A DNA stretch of 20,087 nt from Dehalococcoidia bacterium (lineage in GTDB: Bacteria; Chloroflexota; Dehalococcoidia; Lucifugimonadales; UBA3495), in NCBI GenBank assembly GCA_022823105.1, contig JAJDXU010000169.1, positions 1 to 20,087 of the forward strand, given 5' to 3'. Below are positions 1 to 7,573 of this stretch, one piece after another. Position 1 is the stretch's first letter. Each line of letters starts with the position of its first letter. The translations under genes were made by a program, and so were the position numbers. A model generated the notes under the pieces. It was given only the letters and a program-made list of their open reading frames with translations. It had not been told where the DNA came from and did not search any database.

Positions 1-171
1 AAACTCACAGTGGTCAAAACTCCATGCGTAAACCCCCGGCCGTGGGGCTGACAGCGACCATCGAAACATCACCTCTGGCAGACACCAAAATCCGGCAAAC
101 CACAACAAACCCCAACCACCAAAGGAGCCAACCGCCGAACACCAACCCATCATCCACAAAAACCCATCGTA

Positions 172-192
172 GGGCGGCTCTCAAACCCGCCC
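172..192. repeat. Small REP-like palindrome
   Basis: GGGCGG (172-177) and CCGCCC (187-192) form a 6-bp perfect stem around a 9-base loop, preceded by GTA. The layout resembles one half of the short GTAGGGCGG-type palindromes that are dispersed in many bacterial genomes. Only one copy is seen here, so repetitiveness is inferred. Confidence 0.35.
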
Positions 193-249
193 CCGCTGCG
201 CTGAAACAACCGGCAGCAGACTACCATCGAACCCAAACCACCACCAATG

Positions 250-275
250 CCGTGGCCGGCCGGAGCCGGCCGCGG
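250..275. repeat. Strong GC-rich hairpin
   Basis: GGCCGGC (254-260) and GCCGGCC (265-271) pair around the loop CGGA, and the stem extends outward to 250/275 through one G-T position. This gives an 11-bp stem. No T-run follows on either side, so it is not a standard intrinsic terminator. It may be a REP-type repeat or the end of a transcript from beyond the left edge. Confidence 0.4.
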
Positions 276-374
276 TAGAAGCGAACGTCCCAGGACTGGA
301 CGGCATCTTCGTCAACGTGCCGTGCCGCCCATACTATTTGGTTTTGCTACGATCGGATGACGTTGGGCGTCAGT

Positions 375-581
375 CAGGGCAATCGCATTTCAATTGTTGG
401 CCCCTGTATAAGGCTCTGCCGCCCACCGTCATACCGGCGAAAGTCGGAGATGCGCCTACGGCGCGCCGGTATCCAGTGCCTGAAATCGGCATTTTCGCGC
501 TCGCTGTCTTTATTCAGTGGACTCTGGACTCCGGTTTGCGCCTGAGTGACGAGCGTCAAAATTCCAAATGCGATTGCCCTG
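375..581. mobile_element. MITE-like non-autonomous element, 207 bp
   Basis: The ends are perfect 16-bp terminal inverted repeats: CAGGGCAATCGCATTT at 375-390 and its reverse complement at 566-581. Homology continues a few bases inward with one indel. The decamer GGGCGTCAGT directly flanks both sides (365-374 and 582-591), as expected of a target-site duplication. The element has no transposase and is too short to encode one, so it would have to be moved in trans. A 10-bp duplication falls in the range reported for IS4-type transposases, but the family is not established here. A second inverted repeat is nested inside (428-551). It lies between any upstream gene and the radical SAM promoter region. 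Confidence 0.75.
428..551. repeat. Nested inverted repeat inside the MITE
   Basis: The left arm begins GTCATACCGGCGAAAG (428) and the right arm ends GCGCCTGAGTGAC (about 538-550). They are imperfect inverted copies, and each also carries a CCGG-TCCAG type segment (CCGGTATCCAGTG at 466-478; CTGGACTCCGG at 524-534). The pattern resembles the widespread bacterial repeat reading GTCAT-CCGGCGAAAGCCGG-ATCCAG. The left arm is interrupted by about 18 bases (448-465) containing a small GCGCC-TAC-GGCGC palindrome. Confidence 0.55.
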
Positions 582-585
582 GGGC

Positions 586-605
586 GTCAGTCAGAGTCAG
601 TCAGA
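586..605 (+). repeat. Tandem decamer beside the MITE
   Basis: GTCAGTCAGA is present twice in direct tandem (586-595 and 596-605). The first copy overlaps the right target-site duplication of the MITE, so the insertion lies in or next to a short tandem repeat. Confidence 0.6.
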
Positions 606-610
606 GAGGG

Positions 611-639
611 AGGACACGGTGGCCGGATTTGGTTATAAT
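611..639 (+). promoter_or_regulatory. Candidate sigma-70-type promoter
   Basis: A consensus TATAAT lies at 634-639. Exactly 17 bases upstream is AGGACA (611-616), which shares GACA with the -35 consensus. Transcription would start near 646 and give a leader of about 195 bases ahead of the radical SAM gene. A second TATAAT at 719-724 is closer to the gene but has no -35 at proper spacing. Confidence 0.4.
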
Positions 640-840
640 CTTGTTGGGAATTTTCAAAATCATAAGAAAATCTCGCGCCCTACCGTTTCGCTCACATACT
701 TGCCGTAATCCCATGTTGTATAATGCGTGGAGCGCCGGATCAAATCCCTTTGTGAGTCCCATTTACTCTACCGACTATGGTCTCCGTGAGTCCGCTCAGG
801 ATCGCCACTTCGTGTCTCGGTGTTTGGAGAACGTGACCTG

Positions 841-2685
841 ATGACCGCCATACCTTTGATCGACGAAAAATTCGACGGCACCCCGGCCACCATTTCACCC
901 GTCGCCATTCAACCCAAGGGCGACCGCACCCGTCGGGTAATGATGGTCCAGCCTGCCTCCGCAGGCGGCAATTTCGAATACATTGCCATTCCCCGCCAGG
1001 GAATGTTGTTCTTATCAGGCGCCCTCGCCCAATGGGAAGGGCCGTACGTTTACGAGCGCGACATCTGGTTTGAGGACCGCCTCGGTCGAATGGACCCTGA
1101 CAAGGACCTCGACGGTGTCGACGTCCTGATGATCACGGCGCTCATCAACGAGACACCCCGCGCCTACGAACTCGCTAAGCAGGCCCGCCAGTTCCACCCT
1201 GACTTGGTCATACTGGGCGGCGGCCCGCAGATGAGCCCATTGGCCGAAGAAGCGTTCGCGCGAGGCGACTTCGACGTGATCGTCAATCGCGAAGGCGAGG
1301 ACATCATTGGCCAATTGTGCGACATACTTCTCACCTTCCGTGATGACCGCAGGTACCAATATCTGGACCACGTTGCCGGCATCACCTACCAGCGGGACGG
1401 GCAGGTAGTGGTTACGCGGCGCAAGGGCCTGGTGGCTCCCGACTTCGTGGAGCTCCCAGATTTCCGTTCCATTCGCGGACTGTCCCCCGGCAACCCTATG
1501 GCTGGCGCCGTCCTCGAGACCGTGCGCGGATGCACCGAAAACTGCTCGTACTGCCAGGTGATCCAGCAGTTCCTGGGCTATCGCCTTGTGAGTCGGGAAA
1601 CCGAGTTCAAGCGTCTCGAGCAGCTTGAGGAGTTGGCTGCGGACGGCCTGATCCACACCGGTCGCAACGGCAAGTTCAACGTCTTCATCTCCGATGACTT
1701 GCACACCCCTCCTTTGCGCGCGGTCAAGTTCAGGAACGAACGCCTGGAACGCCTGCAGAGCTGGCGGGGCCGCACCGATTCCATGAACATGATCTGTCAG
1801 GCCCGTGCCGAAATCGGACAGGATGACGAGCTGGCCAGCGCGCTTCTCGCCGCCAACGTCAAGATGCTGTACCTCGGCGTGGAGTCCAATAACGCTGAAA
1901 GCCTGGCTGCCGTCCGCAAGCGCCAGGAACCGGGCCAGATGGAACGGGATCTCGTCCATCTCAACGAGGAGGGATTCTCCGTCGTTGCCATGACCATCAT
2001 CGGTCTGCCCTATGACACCGAAGAATCCATTATGACCCTCGCCGACTGGGTCACCCAGCACAGCCGCTACCAGACCGCCAACCTCCTGACACCGTTGCCG
2101 GCCACCTCCAACTGGAGTTTGAAACCGCTCAATGCCGATGGCCGACCCCTCGAAGAAGGCGAAATGCGGCCCTATGAGTTGTACACGGGGCGCCAGTTCG
2201 TCCACGAAGATGAGCGCTGGAACATGGCCGAAAGCCGCGAGTTGTTCGACAGGTACAACTCGAAACTCACGTCCATCGATGACTTGTACGGCCGGATCTT
2301 CCGCATCCTTGGCAACTACCGCATGCGTCAGGCCCGTAGCGTTCAGGATCTGTCCGAGACCACCGAAACCATGCGCACCTGGTCACACCAGGCCCAGCAG
2401 GCCGGCAAGGAGTTCGGCGAAAATCTCCATCTCAAGGTCACTGAGATGGCGGAAACGCTCCGTACCGTGAGCCAGCCCCTGTCCAACATGGGCGCCGATT
2501 TCATGGAGAACCTGCGCATCAGGATCAACGAAAGTTCCGAGGCGGTGCGCAACTATTCCGAGCGCGCCGACGCCGGCAGCAAGGATGTTGCCGCCGGCAT
2601 CACTGCCCGCGTCAACGAAGTCACTGAAATGCTGAACGACGTTCTCGATTCGAATCAGCGACGCAACCCTAATCGGGCCCGTTAG
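841..2685 (+). CDS. B12-binding-type radical SAM protein with C-terminal repeats
   Basis: This is a 614-residue predicted radical SAM enzyme of the cobalamin-binding-domain type. Residues about 30-160 form the Rossmann-like B12-binding fold (VMMVQP start, VILGGGPQMSP segment). The 4Fe-4S/SAM motif CTENCSYC places the cluster cysteines at C231, C235 and C238. The core barrel continues to about residue 470, including YLGVES and IIGLPYDTEES. No classical DxHxxG cobalamin motif is seen, which is common in this class. Residues about 501-604 are four imperfect, charged helical repeats of about 30 residues, unusual for the family. ATG 841 is chosen because GGAGA (826-830) sits 10 bases upstream; a GTG at 820 is in frame. 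fabF starts one base after the stop. The substrate is unknown; relatives include methyltransferases and lipid- or cofactor-modifying enzymes. Confidence 0.85.
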   Translation: MTAIPLIDEKFDGTPATISPVAIQPKGDRTRRVMMVQPASAGGNFEYIAIPRQGMLFLSGALAQWEGPYVYERDIWFEDRLGRMDPDKDLDGVDVLMITALINETPRAYELAKQARQFHPDLVILGGGPQMSPLAEEAFARGDFDVIVNREGEDIIGQLCDILLTFRDDRRYQYLDHVAGITYQRDGQVVVTRRKGLVAPDFVELPDFRSIRGLSPGNPMAGAVLETVRGCTENCSYCQVIQQFLGYRLVSRETEFKRLEQLEELAADGLIHTGRNGKFNVFISDDLHTPPLRAVKFRNERLERLQSWRGRTDSMNMICQARAEIGQDDELASALLAANVKMLYLGVESNNAESLAAVRKRQEPGQMERDLVHLNEEGFSVVAMTIIGLPYDTEESIMTLADWVTQHSRYQTANLLTPLPATSNWSLKPLNADGRPLEEGEMRPYELYTGRQFVHEDERWNMAESRELFDRYNSKLTSIDDLYGRIFRILGNYRMRQARSVQDLSETTETMRTWSHQAQQAGKEFGENLHLKVTEMAETLRTVSQPLSNMGADFMENLRIRINESSEAVRNYSERADAGSKDVAAGITARVNEVTEMLNDVLDSNQRRNPNRAR

Positions 2686-2686
2686 G

Positions 2687-3946
2687 ATGCCCAGCAACGG
2701 TTCGCCCACCCGGAAAGTCGTCGTCACCGGTTTGGGAATGGTCAGCCCCTTGGGGTTGACCATGACTGACAGTTGGGACGGCGTCGTTTCCGGACAATCC
2801 GGCATTGATTACATCACCAGCTTCGACGCTGAGTCTTTCGATACCCGCTTCGCAGCCGAGGTAAAGGGATTTGATCCCGAGAATTACCTCGATCGTAAAG
2901 ACGCTCGACGCATGGATCGCTTCGCTCAGTTCGCCGCAGTAGCCGCCCAGGAGGCCTGCCGGCAGGCCGGATTGGAACCCCGTGAGATGGACCGTTACAG
3001 TGTCCACGTGGTCATCGGCAGCGGCATTGGCGGGCTCAGCACCCTTACCGAACAGCATCAGGTGCTGCTGGAACGCGGCCCTCGCCGCGTTTCTCCTTTT
3101 CTCATCCCCATGATGCTCGCCGACATGGGATCCGCCCAGGTCTCCATGGTAACCGGTGCGATGGGCGCCAACTATTGCATAACCTCATCATGCAGCAGCG
3201 GCGCTGATGCCATTGGCGCAGGCTGGGAGCTCATCAGCAATGGAGGAGCCGAGGTCGTCCTGGCCGGAGGAGCAGAGGCTCCCATTACTCCTCTTGGTGT
3301 CGCCGGATTCAATGCCCTTCGCGCCCTCTCCCGTCAAAACGATAATCCCCGGCGCGCCAGCCAACCGTTCAACCGGCATCGAGATGGCTTTGTGCTGGCC
3401 GAAGGCGCGGCCGTGTTGGTCTTGGAAAACGCCGACCATGCCGCCGCGCGAGGAGCGGAACCCCTCGCCGAATTGCGTGGCTATGCGGCAACCAGCGACT
3501 CCCACCACCTCACCGAACCTAATCCCACCGGGCAAAGCGCAGCCGCCGCCGTGACTGCCGCCCTGGAAACCGCCCATCTCGACCCGTCGGATGTCGACTA
3601 TTTGAACGCTCACGGCACTTCCACCCCGCTGAATGACTGGCACGAAACCAAGGCATTGAAGTTGGCATTGGGTGATGAAGCCTATCGCATCCCGGTCAGT
3701 AGCACCAAGAGCATGACTGGCCACCTGCTCGGAGCCGGCGGTGCTTTGGAAGCCGCCTTGTGCACGGTGGCCCTCGGTGAAGGCATCATGCCTCCGACCA
3801 TCAACCTGGACGATCCGGACGACGAATGTGATCTGGACTACGTGCCCAATGCCGCCCGTCCCGCTGACCTGGACGTGGTGCTGAGCAACTCATTTGGTTT
3901 CGGCGGACATAACTCCGTCATAGTGCTCACCCGCGCGGGTTTGTGA
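2687..3946 (+). CDS. fabF: Beta-ketoacyl-ACP synthase II (copy 1)
   Basis: This predicted cytoplasmic condensing enzyme elongates acyl-ACP with malonyl-ACP in fatty acid synthesis. It has 419 residues, close to the usual 410-415. The thiolase-fold catalytic set is complete: nucleophile C169 in TSSCSSGADAIG, H309 in NAHGTSTPLND, and K341 and H346 in STKSMTGHLLGAGG. The C-terminal glycine-rich loop NSFGFGGHN is present. The residues around the cysteine (SSCSS) differ from the usual TAC context and from the second copy at 12267. It starts one base after the radical SAM stop, and its own stop overlaps the recJ GTG, so the three genes look like one transcript. No acyl carrier protein, fabG or fabZ lies nearby. 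A biosynthetic ketosynthase with a specialised substrate is possible, but FabF is the simplest call. Confidence 0.92.
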   Translation: MPSNGSPTRKVVVTGLGMVSPLGLTMTDSWDGVVSGQSGIDYITSFDAESFDTRFAAEVKGFDPENYLDRKDARRMDRFAQFAAVAAQEACRQAGLEPREMDRYSVHVVIGSGIGGLSTLTEQHQVLLERGPRRVSPFLIPMMLADMGSAQVSMVTGAMGANYCITSSCSSGADAIGAGWELISNGGAEVVLAGGAEAPITPLGVAGFNALRALSRQNDNPRRASQPFNRHRDGFVLAEGAAVLVLENADHAAARGAEPLAELRGYAATSDSHHLTEPNPTGQSAAAAVTAALETAHLDPSDVDYLNAHGTSTPLNDWHETKALKLALGDEAYRIPVSSTKSMTGHLLGAGGALEAALCTVALGEGIMPPTINLDDPDDECDLDYVPNAARPADLDVVLSNSFGFGGHNSVIVLTRAGL

Positions 3947-5640
3947 TCCCGGTGGCGCCCTCAACGCCGCCCAGAAGATGGTTGCCGCCGCCGGCCGTTG
4001 AAGGCCACAGGTTGCCCTCCGACCTCTCGAGCCCCGCGGTCCAGCTTCTCCTGTCCCGCGGTATCGGCACATCCCGGGACTTCGACCGATTCCTGCATCC
4101 GGAAGGACTGCCCTACCCGGCAAACTTGTTGTCTGGAATCGCCTCCGCCGTTCCCCGCCTTGCTGCCGCCGCTTCCTCCGGCGAAAAAGTGGCGGTGTTC
4201 GGCGATTTCGACGTTGACGGGATCACTGGTACCGCCATATTGACCGAAACCCTGACCAGGCTCGGCGCGGCGGTCATTCCCTATCTGCCGCACCCCGTGG
4301 CTGAAGGTCACGGCATGACCGAAACGGCGGTCCGTAAATTGGTCAACCAGGGCGCCACCCTGATCGTCACGGTCGATTGTGGCATCAGCGATGCCGACTC
4401 CGTATTGCGGGCCAGCGAGTCTGGGGCCGACGTGATCATTACTGATCATCACGTTCCGCCTGACCGTCGCCCCGAAGCCCTCTCTATCGTGAACCCCCGA
4501 ATGCCCGGAAACGTCTATCCGTATCCGGAACTCTGCGGCGCCGGCATAGCCTACAAGCTTGCCACGGCGCTGCTGGAGTTCACCAACCGGCCGCCGGACC
4601 CTTCCCTTTTGGAGCTTGCCGCGTTGGGTACCGTCGCAGATCTGGTTCCGCTATTGGACGAGAACCGCTATCTCGTCCAGAATGGCCTGGACGCGCTGGC
4701 GCGCACTCGCAGGCCAGGACTCAGGGCAATGCTCCGGCGCGTCAACTTGGAGGGCAGACCCATCCGTGCGGAGGATGTTTCGTTCCGTATCGCGCCTCGC
4801 CTCAACTCCTCCGGAAGGATGGCCCACCCGGAAACATCCCTCCGGCTATTGCTGACTCAGGACTCCAGGGAGGCTGACCGTCTGGCCGCTCAGTTGGAAC
4901 AGTACAACACCCAACGCAGGGATCTCACCGGCGCGGCATGTGAGATAGCGATCAACCGCATTCTCGCCCTCCGGCGCACCCCCGCCATAATCGTTATTCA
5001 CGACGATGTTTTCACCCCCGGCATCAACGGGCTTGTTGCCAGCCGGCTTGCGGAGACTTTCAATCGCCCCGCAGTGGCGTTGGCACGTGCCGATGACGAT
5101 CACCTGGTGGCCAGCGCCCGCAGTCCCGGCAGTTTGAATCTGATCCAGGCTATCGCCCGTTGCAGCGATCTGTTGGTTCGCTACGGTGGTCATGCCGCGG
5201 CCGCCGGTTTCACCGTGCGAAATGTGGATTTCGCGCACGTGGCGGAGCGGCTGGAAGGCATAGCAAATTCGGAAATAGGGCTATTCGAACCCGAACCCAC
5301 CTTGGAGATTCACGCTGAGGGTCCCCTCAACCAGGTGCTCAGCCCGGAACTGGCCGAATTATGCGCGCGACTGCAACCCTTCGGCAAGGAAAACCCTGCT
5401 CCCGTGTTCTTAACCCGGCGGGTCAGCGTCCTCGGTTGGGGGTATGTCGGCGCACAGGGTCAGCACCTCAAGCTCAACGTCTCCAGCGGTGGCCGCACCG
5501 CCGATGCTTTGTCCTGGAATCACCCGTCCGACTGGCCGGGTTACCCATCGGTGGATCTGGTTTACCAGATTGCGGAAGACCGCTACCGAGGCGAAAGCCG
5601 GACCTATCTGCGTATCGAAGATCTACGTCCCGCCGTTTGA
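3943..5640 (+). CDS. recJ: Single-stranded-DNA exonuclease RecJ
   Basis: This is a predicted 5'-3' single-strand DNA exonuclease used in recombinational and mismatch repair, and it needs divalent metal. It has 565 residues, full length for RecJ. The DHH phosphoesterase motifs are intact: D88, D90 and D92 in DFDVDGITG, the VDCGISD strand, and D168-H169-H170 in TDHHVP. LGTVADLVPL and FRIAPRLNSSGRM follow. The DHHA1 domain carries the nucleic-acid-binding YGGHAAAAGF (Y414-H417 onward), and the C-terminal approximately 110 residues fit the RecJ OB-fold. The start is GTG at 3943, forming a 4-base GTGA overlap with the fabF stop, which suggests translational coupling. The next gene, lgt, converges from the other strand after 111 bases. 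Confidence 0.95.
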   Translation: MIPVAPSTPPRRWLPPPAVEGHRLPSDLSSPAVQLLLSRGIGTSRDFDRFLHPEGLPYPANLLSGIASAVPRLAAAASSGEKVAVFGDFDVDGITGTAILTETLTRLGAAVIPYLPHPVAEGHGMTETAVRKLVNQGATLIVTVDCGISDADSVLRASESGADVIITDHHVPPDRRPEALSIVNPRMPGNVYPYPELCGAGIAYKLATALLEFTNRPPDPSLLELAALGTVADLVPLLDENRYLVQNGLDALARTRRPGLRAMLRRVNLEGRPIRAEDVSFRIAPRLNSSGRMAHPETSLRLLLTQDSREADRLAAQLEQYNTQRRDLTGAACEIAINRILALRRTPAIIVIHDDVFTPGINGLVASRLAETFNRPAVALARADDDHLVASARSPGSLNLIQAIARCSDLLVRYGGHAAAAGFTVRNVDFAHVAERLEGIANSEIGLFEPEPTLEIHAEGPLNQVLSPELAELCARLQPFGKENPAPVFLTRRVSVLGWGYVGAQGQHLKLNVSSGGRTADALSWNHPSDWPGYPSVDLVYQIAEDRYRGESRTYLRIEDLRPAV

Positions 5641-5751
5641 CAAATCGCCCAACCTGAGGCGTACCTGCATCGGCGTCAGTTCGGCTCCTGAGGACCGTGC
5701 GATGCGGCGAGTTCCCCGGTGCGCCTGGTTCGATTTCAAGCAGGAAGCGCG

Positions 5752-6663
5752 CTAGGAATCGTCCGATTCCCCCGTGGTGCGTGGCCGTCCGCTCGCCGAG
5801 GTCCTGACCAATCGCGCGCGGTAGATCAGCAGCGGCACCGTAACGAGCATGATCACCAGCGCCACCAGTTGCGCCTCGTTGAAACCGAACACGTAGGTGT
5901 TCTGTTCCTCCCGCACGAACGAGATGAAAAACCTCCCGGCCGAGTAACCCGCAAAGAACAGCGCGAACAGCATTCCCCGGGGCCGGATCCGGTCCCGCAT
6001 CAGCCACAGCACTCCGGCCCAGATCAGACAGAAGATCAGCTCATATGCCACCGCCGGGTGCGATGCCGGCCGCCCGTAGCCGAAGCTGTCCGGGTCGGTA
6101 TAGACCCATCCCCAGGGCAGATCGGTAAAACTGGACCAGTGCTCGCCGTTGATGACGTCCCCGATGCGCCCGATCGCCAGCGCGATCAGCAGTGCCGGCG
6201 ACGCGATGTCTGCCAGATGAGACACGGACGGAATCTGCGGGAACGGCCTGTGCAGCCCGGTCCACCTCAGCCCGCCATTATCACACGCTCTGTGCAGCCA
6301 GTTGGCGTTGCGCATGGAGATATAGATAGCCCCGCCCGCGAAGCCGCCCAGGTACGCTCCGAATATTGCAATCCCTCCGTTCCAGAACTGCACTATCCGC
6401 ACCGGATCATACTGGTACACGTCGTCCCAGAAGTCGATCACATGCAGAACCCGCGCGCCGATGATCCCACCAATGATGCACCAGGTCGACACCGACAGGA
6501 TTGCGTCCCCGTCCAGCCCGTCTTGGCGACCCCATCGCCAGGTCAGGTACACGGCCACCGCCACGCTGACGAACGTGAAAAATCCGTGCCACGACAGTAT
6601 GAACCCCGCTGTCCGGATGATATCCGGGTCGAAAGGTATGTTGATTACAGCCAGTATGTCCAT
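5752..6663 (-). CDS. lgt: Prolipoprotein diacylglyceryl transferase
   Basis: This predicted integral membrane enzyme moves diacylglycerol from phosphatidylglycerol to the lipobox cysteine of prolipoproteins, the first step of lipoprotein maturation. It has 303 residues with about seven hydrophobic segments. Family landmarks are GARVLHVIDFW (69-79), WNGGIAIFGAYLGG (94-107), GRIGDVINGE (165-174), HPAVAYE and the late GRFFISFVR. The signature usually reads GRxGN; here the Asn is Asp169. The histidine used by the E. coli enzyme (H103 in its GGMSFHGG segment) is absent, as in many non-proteobacterial Lgt. An insertion of about 25 residues (about 118-146) separates the central segments. It starts 34 bases after ispE and is the last gene of the leftward SRP RNA-rsmA-ispE-lgt run. 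Confidence 0.93.
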   Translation of the reverse strand: MDILAVINIPFDPDIIRTAGFILSWHGFFTFVSVAVAVYLTWRWGRQDGLDGDAILSVSTWCIIGGIIGARVLHVIDFWDDVYQYDPVRIVQFWNGGIAIFGAYLGGFAGGAIYISMRNANWLHRACDNGGLRWTGLHRPFPQIPSVSHLADIASPALLIALAIGRIGDVINGEHWSSFTDLPWGWVYTDPDSFGYGRPASHPAVAYELIFCLIWAGVLWLMRDRIRPRGMLFALFFAGYSAGRFFISFVREEQNTYVFGFNEAQLVALVIMLVTVPLLIYRARLVRTSASGRPRTTGESDDS

Positions 6664-6697
6664 GAAAATCGGTTCCCCGCAATTTTAGGCCCGAACA

Positions 6698-7573
6698 TTA
6701 TACGTCCTGAGGCTGATTTATCGTCCTGACCAGGTACGCCATTGCTCCGGTATCTCTTAGCGTTTCTTCGACGGCGTCGCGCTCGCCCTGGTCAGACGGC
6801 ATGCAGAAGAACGCCGGACCCGCCCCAGATAAGCAGGGCGGGTGCTCCGTGATCCCTGATGTCCTCTTCCATACGTCGTCCAGTCCCGGAAAGATCTCGA
6901 TCGCCGCCCGCGTGAAAGCATTCTGGCAGGAATCACTGGAGATCATCCCAGACGCGAGATCACGCGAATGGAATAATTCCCGGGTGCGGGAGCCGTCCGA
7001 AAAGTCGTCGACCGCCAGCGCCCCATAAAGCGTCGGTGTTTTCCGGGGGATGCTCGCCGGCGGAACAACAAGCAGCATCCGCACCCCTTCCTTGGTCGTC
7101 GTATGCTCAAGTTCATCACCTCGCCCCGTCCCCAGCGCAGTTCCCCCTGTCACCAGGAAGGGTACGTCGGAGCCCAATTTGGACGCTACTGCGAGCAATT
7201 CCCCGTCCGACAATCCCAAATCCCAGAACCGGTTCAATCCGCGCAGCGCGGCAGCGGCGTCCGCCGAACCCCCGCCAAGACCGGCCGCGGTGGGTATTCG
7301 CTTCTCAACCTCAATGCGCGCTCGCGGAACGATCCCCGCATTGGCAGCCAAAGCCACCGCCGCATCCCAGACGATGTTCTGGCGCCCCGACAGGTCCGCG
7401 TCGTCGCAGTCCACCTCCAAACGCTCCGACGCTGAGATGGTTATCACGTCCGCCAAATCCACGGTCTGCATGATGGTGACGATGTCATGGTAGCCGTCGT
7501 CGCGCCTCCCCAACACCTCAAGCGACAGATTGACCTTGGCATACGCCAACGACCTCAACGGTTCGGTTCTCAT
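6698..7573 (-). CDS. ispE: 4-diphosphocytidyl-2-C-methyl-D-erythritol kinase
   Basis: This predicted GHMP-family kinase phosphorylates the 2-hydroxyl of CDP-methylerythritol with ATP, in the MEP route to isoprenoid precursors. The AYAKVNL motif carries K13. The ATP-binding glycine loop is PTAAGLGGGSADAAAAL (94-110), GSDVPF supplies the catalytic aspartate (D136), and CLSGAGPAFF is the third GHMP motif. At 291 residues it matches the family. The start is placed at the ATG that overlaps the rsmA stop by one base (TGATG), although an in-frame start 57 bases upstream exists inside rsmA. The methionine chosen places AYAKVNL near the N-terminus, as in homologues. The rsmA-ispE order recurs in other bacteria. 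Confidence 0.95.
   Translation of the reverse strand: MRTEPLRSLAYAKVNLSLEVLGRRDDGYHDIVTIMQTVDLADVITISASERLEVDCDDADLSGRQNIVWDAAVALAANAGIVPRARIEVEKRIPTAAGLGGGSADAAAALRGLNRFWDLGLSDGELLAVASKLGSDVPFLVTGGTALGTGRGDELEHTTTKEGVRMLLVVPPASIPRKTPTLYGALAVDDFSDGSRTRELFHSRDLASGMISSDSCQNAFTRAAIEIFPGLDDVWKRTSGITEHPPCLSGAGPAFFCMPSDQGERDAVEETLRDTGAMAYLVRTINQPQDV

Larger units (their letters stand above)
1..840. other. Gene-poor leader region
   Basis: I see no convincing gene here. Open frames exist, the longest running from about 317 to 841, but they cross the inverted-repeat element described separately and show no recognisable protein motif. Bases about 60-250 are unusually rich in C and A and poor in G on the + strand. 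Two palindromes (172-192 and 250-275), a MITE-like element (375-581), a tandem decamer (586-605) and a candidate promoter (611-639) account for most of the structure. No tRNA cloverleaf was noticed by eye. Confidence 0.6.

Noticed and set aside
24..278. An 84-codon rightward open frame at the left end
   Set aside because: The translation is Thr/Pro/Asn-rich low complexity produced by C/A-rich DNA, with no good ribosome-binding site.
719..724. TATAAT near 720 as the main radical SAM promoter
   Set aside because: No acceptable -35 at 16-18 bases and no extended -10 TG.
317..841. A 174-codon rightward open frame
   Set aside because: It runs through the MITE inverted repeats and promoter-like sequence and shows no protein-family motif.
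1015..2205. A 396-codon leftward open frame
   Set aside because: It is antisense to the radical SAM gene, whose motifs are unambiguous. Long antisense frames are common in GC-rich genes.
5755..5770. GGAATCG-TC-CGATTCC palindrome at the end of lgt as a terminator
   Set aside because: The stem is short, has a two-base centre, lies within the last codons and has no T-run.
5719..6729. A 336-codon rightward open frame
   Set aside because: It is antisense to lgt and is rich in Pro, Arg, Gln and His, as expected of a shadow of a membrane protein gene.
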